In this document: in pieces, positions 55,505 through 64,000 of the stretch | How positions within the stretch are numbered: the first letter of the stretch is position 1 | How the letters are laid out: each line of letters begins with the position of its first letter | Assembly: GCA_025738555.1 (NCBI GenBank) | Contig: JAOVFP010000002.1 | Location: forward strand, 7,378,001 to 7,442,000 | Source: Cyathus striatus | Taxonomy: Eukaryota > Basidiomycota > Agaricomycetes > Agaricales > Nidulariaceae | Length of the DNA: 64,000 nt | Reading direction: 5' to 3' | The notes under the pieces: model-generated | Told to the model about the DNA's origin: nothing | What the model saw: only the letters and a program-made list of their open reading frames with translations | Databases searched by the model: none | Made by a program: the position numbers and the translations under genes

Positions 55505-57159
55505 ATGATTGTTTACCTCCTCTTTTACCTCATCTTCCGCAACGAATCCTTCAGTCCAGTTGATGCATTCCCCATTCATAACATGACTTCAAGTCATACT
55601 TTTCCTGTGTCTCTTGCCACGCTGAATAGTACATTCATTGATTCAGCTCCAGTTTGTAATTGCAATCAGCGCTCCGTATTGGACATTGTATGGAGCTGCA
55701 TCGTGACGCTTTTTCTCTGTGCATGGTCCTCTGTGCATCCGAACATGCCAGCTCCAGGCGACGAATGGTGGAAAATACTGTGGAGGAGGCTGAAGACAAT
55801 GTATTGGGCTCTGGTGGTTCCGGAACTGGTCCTTACGTGGGCTGTTTGACAATTACTAGGTGCTAGGCAGATTTTAAAAGACTATGAACATTTCCGTATG
55901 TTCCTTATCATTATAGATGTTTTATTCCCGCCACATTAACTTACAACATGCTAGATCCAGATTGGACTATGAAACATGCCCATTTTCTCCAGATGGGAGG
56001 ATTTCATTTGCGCACTGGAGAAAGTACAGTGATTCTATACCCGAAGCAGTTTCATGTATTTCTCCAATTGAAGAAAATATCATTGCCATCAATTACGGAA
56101 GTTGATATTGAAGACGGGAGTAAAGCTGACGCTCTCACAAAGGCAATCGTTGTATCTCAGACGATATGGTTTGTTGTGCAGTGTATTGGGAGGCGCACTC
56201 AACGGCTAGCCTTGGCGCAACTAGAGGTAACAACACTCGCTGTCATCTCTTGCACTTTTATCTTGTGCGTCATATGGTGGGATAAGCCTTTCGACGTCCA
56301 GCAACCAATCTACTTGGATTGCACTTTGGATTCGTCAAGCCGGCCTATCAGTGGAGAAATCACCGTGGAACCAAATGAAGGTAGATCACATGTATCCACA
56401 GCAGAATCAGAGACCTTTGTTCTGCTGACAGTAGACCAGGTCGTACCAACAACTCAGGAGAAGACTGAGGGATGTGTCGGAAAACGAGGGTCAGATCTTA
56501 CACATAGCGTCACATCGTGTATTTTCGCACATTCTGAAGCTAGCAATCCCACTACTCATCTAAAATGGTCACCATATCGATTCCTCAAACCTATCGCAAC
56601 CGTGATAAAGAAAATTTCCTTTACCATGTTTTCAATCTACCAAACCATCCATAATGCAGTGGTTGATACCACACACGAATATGGGCTTCTACTTTCGTTC
56701 TTTGAGATAACCATAATGTGGACTGTGTTCAAACCAATGGTGGGCCTAATTTTCGAAGAAGGGGAGAAAACGAATGAAAAAAGAATTGGATCATACTTTG
56801 CAGCTTCCAACATTTCTGGAAGGATGATGATTTTGCCTTCAATCAGTGCGGCATTATTTGGTTTAGTCCATTGTATTGCATGGAATTACAACTTCCCATC
56901 AACGATGGAGAGAGATTTATGGCGAATCTCAGCAGTTGGGGTCGGGGTTTTGCTAAGTCTTTTTGCTTTAGCAGGGTTTATCATACTGTTTTTCCGGATC
57001 GCTGATGAATTCTTAACCCTTTTATTTGCATTCATAATCCTCCCAGCGTATATAGTGTGTCGATATTTTCTTCTTGTTGAAGCCTTGATATCGTTACGAG
57101 ACCTCCCTTCTTCTGCACTCCTGACTATCGAGTGGTCAAGTTTCCTTCCGCATGTGTAA
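55505..57159 (+). pseudogene. M7: membrane protein family copy with one nonsense codon
   Basis: Exons 55505-55895 and 55955-57159 with a 59-bp intron (GTATGT donor, CTAG acceptor), 531 codons plus stop if read through. TGA at 55847-55849 replaces the CGA (Arg) of the W-A-L-R-Q motif seen in M1. The remaining sequence is clean: MIVYLLFYLIFRN, CNCNQRSVLDIVWSC, KHAHFLQMGGFHLR, GSKADALTKAIVV, LAQLEVTTLAVIS, IWWDKPFDVQQP, RIGSYFAAS, FGLVHCIAWNYNFPS, DLWRIS, SSFLPHV. It is the only near-complete copy on the plus strand and the closest relative of M2. As with M5, a single base separates it from an intact gene. No TATA-like box is seen at -60. Confidence 0.85.
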
Positions 57160-57179
57160 GCAGCAGTAGTAATAGTTAG

Positions 57180-59110
57180 TCACACGTATAACCTATTGGT
57201 TTTACCTAAATCCAATGTGCGGTCTCAACAGATCTCCTAGTGACGAAGGAACATCCTGATCAAGGGTCTAAACGTGAGGATATATCATTGCTTTAGGCCC
57301 GCCCAGTCCTTGCAACGCACACGAGAGTGACGGTGTGGAAATGACACTTCGTCCCGCTCCGAGTGACGATCTCCACAACAGGGGTCAGAAGAGAGACTGC
57401 AGTTGTGGCAAACTTCACATCTCCGCAGTAGGGATGTGACCTATACAGATATACCCCATACCGTACCATGTCATCCACAAAAATGTTGAAGGCTACGAGT
57501 AGAGGGGTACGCGTACGGAACATTCTTATCGTACGTGAATGTCGCCTAGCTCCTGGTTTATTCCGTCCTTCGTTTGACACAGATGGGAGTTAGGCTTCGC
57601 TTATAAGTCTGGTACTGAGAAAATAACTCATCTGGTAGTAGTCTTCCCAGTACCTTCGGTGCAAATGAGAGACCACTATCATAGCATAGATATAGGGTAC
57701 GGTTGTCATCGGTCAAAAAGGAGCAAGGTATTTACACCGCTAGCGGCTTTGCAGTCATCCACGTCATAAACCGTAGATCATTGTGTAGCCACTCGGTCAC
57801 CATTTATGGGACACTCCAGTAGTGAATGTTACACCAACCGTATCGCACAATTCCAGCTCAACAAATTCTCGCAGCAACTGTGAGAGTTCATTTAACTTCG
57901 CAACAGCAGAAGATCCCAGCAACCACACTGACATCTGTAATGCTAAAGTCCCTTCAGTAGTATTGGGTACTAGAGAGCTGAAACTCACTGTACGTAACAT
58001 ATGCATTCTCATTCATATGTTACCGAATACCTCTTCATTTCGGAATATATGATAACTTGTGATTGCGATATCTAAAGGTGACAGCAAGGAGGGGGTCTAG
58101 AGATACTAGCTATGTATAACAACGATCTAATTGAACGCTGAGTGAATAAAAGCACGCTCACTATATTGTCTCATCATTGCCCCGTCCTTGCGCGTAAGTC
58201 ATTCCAACGACAGACTCTCCCACTTCCACAAAGCTACAGTTTCGTAGTGTCGAGATCTCACAACTTCACTATGTGGAGTTGATATGGAGTGCGTGCGTGT
58301 CTGTGTTTGTATGTTTCCATTGACCAGAGGACATAGAGGGTGATCGTTGTATCTTGGAGGAGATTACAAGGGAGTAGGTGGCATGAGCCACGAGAAGACG
58401 CAGCAAAGGACGGGACGAAAGTGCGGGTGATCCCCCGTTCCTTAAGACAGGGTATGCATGTGTATTTAACAATGAAAGCGACATATACATCGTTGAACGT
58501 GTTGGTACTGGCGTGTCACATGTCATCAGCCTCACCTCGTTTAAAATGATCATGAATCACGTACCTAGCAAAACCTTCCCTCGAAAAACACGATAAGAGC
58601 ATTGGAACGTACGGGATACTCAGTTGACATTGGGAAACAAGAGACATCGGTGTACGAATCCGATACGCTGTCGTGACAAGGCTGACAGCAATGTCGAGGC
58701 TCCGTATCGCAGGACAGCAAGTATTCGTGGATTTCAGTGGATCCGATTCGATGCTATGGTCTTCATAATCATACAATTTTGATACAACTGCTAGAAAGCA
58801 ATGAGACAGAGGGAGATGAATGAGAAAATTGTGCCAGTAAGAGACTAATCAAAGCGACAGTTATTTGTCACGTTACGATTGTCTCACGCGAGCGTGACAC
58901 TGACACCACCAAGGCACCACATAGGCGTCTCCTTTGCGTCTCCTAGCATCCCTCCCTCAACTAAAGGGTAAGCTACATAATTAGAATTAAAATAAAATAA
59001 ATATGTATTGCATAACGGTAAGTTAGAAGAAACCTGTCACTTTAAATTCCACTAAATTGAAACGCCATAACTAATTATCGTCTATGTACAAAAGTAGTGA
59101 CAGAAGACAC
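57180..59110. other. 1.9 kb with no recognised gene
   Basis: Short frames at 57.29-57.58 (minus), 57.82-58.05 (plus) and 58.27-58.78 kb (minus) show no family motif and no repeat relationship to the rest of the window. Confidence 0.45.
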
Positions 59111-60877
59111 TTATATGTGTGGGAGAAAATTCGTCCACTCCACATTCTCGAGCTCAGAGGGATGAAGAGCTCTAAAGGACAGAAAGGCCTCCAAGAACAA
59201 AAAAACCCGTGCTACCACATAAAATGTATATGAAATGACACTGAGTATCATCACAATAAAGACTATACATCTCTTAGCTGTGTGCTGCCAACCATTCTTA
59301 TCTGCTGTCCCAGTATATTTCATTACACACCATACCGAAGAAATAATTAACTGCTTCAAATGATGGTATCGCCGCAGTCATAATTGATGAAATTCGCCAT
59401 AATGTTCTCTCGACCGTGGAAGGGAAGTCCGAGTTCCACACAATGCAAGGTATCAGCCCAATTGGCAGTGTAAGCATTCCAATTGTTGCGATCAAAATTA
59501 AATCCCCGTGCTTTTCATCCCCATCTGCTGCAAAATATGTACCAACTCTTGTTCTATCTGGTTTTTCATCATTATCACTACCCATGTTTTTTATTGGATC
59601 CAAAACAGTCCATTCCACCATAATCCTGGTCAGAGTACGAGGAATGTAATCATCTTTTTGAAAAGCTTCAGCTAGTGAATTTCTGGCAGTATTGAATATG
59701 GATAGCACAGTTTGGTATGGTTTTGAGAGAACAGTGAATAAATGTCCATGTTTTATCATGGTATCCCTTTGCTTGCTTGCAATAGTAATATTACTCTTGG
59801 TGCCTGCCTGAGAAGCTTCAATGTATTTGTAACATTCACTTCTAGGACAAGCCTGCAGGGCTGTATCCCTTTCAATTTCCCCACTAGATGAAGCCACTCG
59901 ATCAAGATCAGTGGTTTGGTGACCTTGTGCTGGGTCTGCTAGTTCACCAGCACCAACATTATCCTGTGAGAAATCTATTGTAGTGGAGTCAAGTTCTCCG
60001 TGTACATCCTGTGATGGTACTTTGTTTTCTTTGGCAATAGACTCAGAGTCTGCAGTTTTATTCAAAATGATTGGTTGCCTAGCATCAAAAGGCTTATGCC
60101 ACCATATTAAAGACAGCATAAATGTGCATGAGAAACACCAAGTGTTGTTACCTCCAACTGCGCCAAAGCCATGCCTTGAATGTGCCTTGCAATACATTGT
60201 ACAACAAACCAGAGGGTCTGAGAAACCAGAATAATCTTCGAAAAGCTGTCCATTTTGCTTTTGTCATCAATATCTGCTGTGGAAATATTTGGAAGTTTTA
60301 TCGATCCTTTCTTGTAGAGGTTGTAAAACTGGGACGGATAAAGTACAGTAATTTTGTTCCCGTCTCTGAGTTGAAACCCCCATCTGAAGGAATTGAGCAT
60401 GCTTCATTGTCCAACCGTGATCTAAGTACACATTCATGAAGTCGATTGTTACTGTCTTTGAAATAATTACACACCTGACAACCTGTATTTTTTCAAAATC
60501 ATCCTCGCACCCCAATACTGCCGAATCGCCCAGGCCGTTACAAGTTCAGGAGCTATCAAAGCCCAATACATAGTTTTGAGCCTCCTCCACAGTATCTTCC
60601 AGCTCTCTTCATTTGGAGTAGGAGTGTTCATATGTACCGATAACCATGTGCACAGAAAGAGCGTTGACGCGCAGCCCCATACAATGTCCATCAGAGAGCG
60701 GTGGTTGCAACTGCAATTTACCATGGCCCCGTTGGAAGATATGTCAACAGATAACAGGGATACCGATAAAGGTTGAATAGAGGTGATATTCGCGATTACA
60801 TTTGTAATAGGAGAGGCGTCGACCGGTCGAAATGATGTATTGCGAAAGAAAAAGTAAAATAAAATGTGTAGGAGCAT
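59111..60877 (-). pseudogene. M8: membrane protein family copy with three frameshifts
   Basis: Exon 1 is 60475-60877 (MLLHILFYFFFRN ... NCSCNHRSLMDIVWGC, with His in place of Gln in the C-N-Q-R motif). The intron is 60422-60474 (53 bp, GTGTGT donor, TTAG acceptor). Exon 2 is broken three times: a 1-base loss in the G run of the Q-M-G-G-F motif near 60380; a 1-base loss near 60135 between LEVTTL and the CTFMLSLIWWHKPF segment; and a shift near 59340 before the last two spans. The end is TNFLPHI at 59111. Loop phrases place it with M6 and M3. A TATA-like TTTAAAT lies about 58 bp upstream. Confidence 0.88.
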
Positions 60878-60959
60878 GGTAAGTGTTACTGTTATGTGTG
60901 AGTAGCTATGGTACGCAAACGATTTGTACACACTATTTAAACTAAGATATCTGTGTAAT

Positions 60960-62010
60960 GATGTAAACTTGTGAGGCTGCTCCTCTTTTAGTTGTCATCC
61001 GAAGAGGTTTCTTGTTGGGTCACATCTGAAAAATGAAGCACATTGCAGATGTTTGTTGTATCATTCATGTGGCGTAGTGACACTGCGCATGGAAGCTGAA
61101 GTAGTTTATGGCATTGATTGTAACTACACATCCGATTGATATGGCGGGCTATACATGGGGAGTGCTCATTACCTCACACAGTTCTTATATAGTATGATAT
61201 TTGCTGGCTATGCGTTGCACGCTGTGAAAACGCCACCTTCGAGCTTCGCTGTTCCTCTCTGCTCTGTTCCCCTCCTGCTTCCATCTCTTTGGACTATTAG
61301 TAGTCTACAATCTGCCAACTGATGTGCACATTAAAGTGATTTTTATCCCAATGGAATTTGTCACTGCACAGAGTCGGTAGGTACAGTTAGAAGTGTCCGA
61401 TAATTTAAACCTCAGGAAAGTTTTACTATGTGCAGTGGGCAGTGTACGAGAGACGTAACCATGTAAATTAATTACGTATGCTGATCTCGTTCTATCGGAA
61501 AAACAAATCATTGCGTTTCGCAGATCATGCAAACTTAAATCATAATGTGATAGGATTATCTAGGGGTCTTTGTTGCCTTGATCAGAAGAGATGGTGTGGA
61601 ATAAAGGCAGCGTAGAACGGAAAATTTGTCTATGCTGAATGATTAAATCTTCAGCCAGACAACGATACTTGAGAGATGGACAGATTTTACGTAGTACGAA
61701 TTTAAGCATCGTACGGTCGACTTAAATTCATCATCCGAGCTGGAAGCAATGCTGGAGCAAAAAATGTTCAGAAATGTAGAATGACGGACTCATTATCGAA
61801 TTCCTCAAGCTTAGTGCTTAGGCTTATGCGTCTAGGTTTTTGATCTAGATCTTTTGGAAGCGAAGAAGGTATATGCGCAAGATGATAACGTGCATACGTG
61901 TACTTAGTTATTTGCAAAATCTACTAGAGCTATCACAGTTACAATTTTATTCCGGGATCTATTTGATACATAGTGAGCAAAGGTGATAAAAGGTAGATAC
62001 TTGTATACAA
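60960..62010. other. Intergenic sequence
   Basis: No gene or repeat family recognised between M8 and the small paralogue pair. Confidence 0.45.
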
Positions 62011-62591
62011 CTATTTTTTCCCCTGCAGCGCCTCGAGCTCTGCCCTAAGCTTTTCTTTCCTCTCGTCTTTCTCTTTCTTCTTGATAGCTGCCTTAGCCTT
62101 CCGAATTTGTTCCATAAGCATTTCCTCTTCGCCTGAATCATCAGCCGAATCTTCCTCTTCTTCCCTCTTCTTAGCTCTGGTATCTAAAAAAAGAGCATGA
62201 GTATACTGGCTTCATTTGAATAATCGCTAAAATACTTTTAGAGCTGTTTTCGTTCACGCCCATATATCCATTTCCTCCTTTCCCATTACCACCAAAGTTC
62301 CCTCCATTGAAGCGTCCGCTATAATCTTCCTTTTTCTCAGTATAATCAGTTTGCCCAACGTAATTATGGCCTAATGGAGAGGTGTCTCAAACCAGTGAAA
62401 TAGTATAATTTAACAATAATTACCACTAGTACGACTGTCGTTTTCTAAAGTGCGTAAGGCTCAGTGTGTGGTTTTGTATCATGCAAAGGGATCAGGAGAA
62501 ACATACTACTTTGGTTTATCTGATCCTTTCCGACGTCGTTGAACTCGCCGTCTTTAGTCGTAACGCCTTGTGTGTGAACGAATTGAGGCAT
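62011..62591 (-). CDS. P1: small acidic/basic protein, paralogue of P2
   Basis: Exons are 62510-62591 (MPQFVHTQGVTTKDGEFNDV then GKDQINQ), 62424-62444 (a 21-nt micro-exon), one starting at 62370, and 62011-62183. The third exon holds GHNYVGQTDY and SGRFNGGNFGG. Read as far as the P2-like glycine motif it meets an extra A in a run near 62280 that shifts frame. A GTAATG donor just before that run would instead give an in-frame protein of 118 residues. The C-terminus is a charged helix: a KKREEEEDSADDSGEEE segment then KAKAAIKKKEKDERKEKLRA. The G-x-F-N-x-V-G-x-D-Q phrase resembles N-terminal motifs of many agaricomycete proteins, from memory. Function unknown. Confidence 0.55.
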
Positions 62592-63276
62592 ATCTCAAGT
62601 AAATAGAATGTGGGGAACTTAACACACTGGCTTCGTAGCATGGTGATACGAGCTTATAAGTAGTTTCGAGCACAGGCCCGAAGCGGAGATGTCCACCATT
62701 CACATCCATCGATAATCACCCACAAGTACGCGCACAGTTACTTCAAGTTGATGGCTTGTACATATTACCGTAGTTAGTGTCTGCAACAGCCTCCGACCTG
62801 TTTCTGCGTGTAAGTTTAACTTAAGCGCCACAGATAATCCAGTGCAATCCCATCCACGTGTTTTACAGGTCTGCTGTGTATACCCTTTTTGTAGCTACTG
62901 TGCGATTTCCGTTATCCTTCGGATAAGACTCTGGAAGCGGTGTGCGATAGAAGCACCCTTGCTGTAAAGTATTGCTTGTATTAATATTCTTATAGTATAC
63001 CGCCTGCTATTCTTCACAAAAATCACCCTATCGGCTAACGATCTTAGACCTTCCTTTGGAAGCCGTTCAATAATTGTCAAAATAAGCGCTGCCTTGAGGC
63101 TCAAGGCTGTATCCGAGCTCGGACGCACAGATGGGCGCAATATTCACGCCTTAAACAGGTCTATTGGTAACAGTTCTATGCTTATTTACTGTCCCCTATA
63201 TCGTACTTAACATATTTCTATGAATTTTGCATATTTATCTACTAAACGAACCCATGCTGTATACATCCATGCGTAA
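62592..63276. other. Spacer between P1 and P2
   Basis: An 81-codon open frame on the minus strand (62895-63140) is Leu/Ile/Arg-rich with no recognisable motif, and I cannot support it as a gene. Promoter elements for P1 should lie here, but no clear TATA box is seen. Confidence 0.35.
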
Positions 63277-63892
63277 TCACTTGTCCAATTCTGCCAATTG
63301 AGCATCCAACGCAGCAGCCTCGGCCTTCAATTTCTTCAATCTATCAGCCTTTTTCGACTTTAAGAGAGCTTTTTTCCTTTCAATCTCCTTCAACAGAGCC
63401 TCTTCATCCTCAGATTGTTCTTCGTCAGAGTCAAGGGATAGTGAGCTATCCACACCTCCACGAGGTCCTGTGTTAACGCAGAAACGAGTAAGATAACGCG
63501 GGTCTAGTGTTATGATTCGAGCATACTTAGTGATACGTCGCCAGATGCGGGAACGAGTCCTTGATATCCCTGTCCACCCTTTCCACTGCCTCCGAAGTTG
63601 CCTCCGTTGAATCTGCCGCTGTAATTATCCTTCTGTTCCTTATAGTCAGTCTGCCCAGAGAAATTATGTCCTAGGATGCATAAGATTCTGCGTGGTTTTC
63701 GACGGATAGCATTGCAGAATTTTACCTCCTTGTCGGCTATCATATGCTATAAGAGTACGTTATATTAGCATAGAACTTTGCGATTCTATACAAGCGGGGG
63801 GACTCACTTCTATTTGTAGTTGTATCTCTCCCTGAATCGTTCATGTCAGCCTGATGGATTGTAAAGCTATGAGACTTTTCGAAGAAAGGCAT
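63277..63892 (-). CDS. P2: small charged protein, paralogue of P1 (146 aa)
   Basis: Exons 63808-63892, 63726-63746 (21 nt), 63527-63670 and 63277-63467; total 441 nt, 146 residues plus stop. Donors are GTGAGT, GTAAAA and GTATGC; acceptors end ATAG, CTAG and ACAG. The protein starts MPFFEKSHSF, has YDSRQGGHNFSGQTDYKEQ, then SGRFNGGNFGGSGKGGQGY, an acidic Ser/Glu patch (SLDSDEEQSEDEE) and a Lys/Leu-rich coiled-coil end (KALLKSKKADRLKKLKAEAA). Exon lengths and the H-N-x-x-G-Q-T-D-Y core are shared with P1, 0.7 kb away in the same orientation, so the pair is a tandem duplication. The start was placed by alignment to P1. No known domain recognised. Confidence 0.65.
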
Positions 63893-64000
63893 ATTGGTAA
63901 TAGGCTATATGAGAGGACTTCAAATGATGGTAGTGGACCTTGTCTAGCGGGGATCATCCGCTCTAGGAGTCCATTATATATGCCATCTGTGGGCGTTCTG
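63893..64000. other. Upstream flank of P2
   Basis: A short non-coding stretch running off the window. No feature recognised. Confidence 0.3.

Noticed and set aside
62895..63140. 81-codon minus-strand frame between P1 and P2
   Set aside because: No start context, family motif or paralogue; composition fits chance.
1..64000. LTR retrotransposons
   Set aside because: I looked for paired long terminal repeats and reverse transcriptase motifs (YxDD) and saw none; the only retroelement traces are LINE-type.

Overview
The window looks like nuclear DNA of a basidiomycete fungus, most likely an Agaricomycete. The genes that can be resolved carry one to three short introns, mostly of 53-64 bases, with GTRNGT-type donors. 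The protein families are ones I know from mushroom-forming fungi: an expanded multi-pass membrane protein family with a C-x-C-N-Q-R motif, Spt5-like NGN/KOW proteins that travel with mobile elements, and a Mutator-like transposase with a GCM-type zinc finger. Most of the sequence is repeat-derived and there are no operons. I cannot name the species. || Layout. 1-2.2 kb: AT-rich, with copies of a short dispersed repeat. 2.27-8.67 kb: one large decayed gene with the order GCM zinc finger, DDE transposase core, basic linker, ubiquitin-specific-protease-like domain, PHD finger, conserved C-terminal domain. 9.2-9.5 kb: RNase H remnant of a LINE. 10.8-11.2 kb: three tRNA-like units. 11.7-14.7 kb: decayed Spt5-like NGN/KOW gene. 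14.9-15.1 kb: LINE 3' end. 16.9-21.5 kb and 26.6-28.5 kb: three copies of a non-autonomous repeat family rich in AAGTTCC/TCGAGT words, one of them split by a complete but dead Tc1/mariner element. || 21.5-61 kb holds the main biology: eight copies (M1-M8) of one membrane-protein family. M1, M4 and M6 read as intact two-exon genes. M5 and M7 each carry a single nonsense codon, M8 has three frameshifts, M2 has an internal deletion and M3 is a fragment. Five of the copies or their remnants are joined to a duplicated spacer of about 2.4 kb, and one unit (M1-spacer-M2) is still head-to-head, so the ancestral unit was probably a divergent gene pair that was copied repeatedly. The spacer copies have been hit by at least two DNA transposons. 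Other elements lie between the units: a 1.66-kb TIR element at 37.1-38.8 kb and a pogo-like TIR element at 52.6-55.2 kb that carries a 19-bp minisatellite of about 55 units. || 62.0-63.9 kb holds two small paralogous genes, each with a 21-nt micro-exon and a glycine-rich motif. || Several disruptions in the decayed genes are TGA where a paralogue or the expected codon is CGA, which suggests decay by deamination of methylated CpG.
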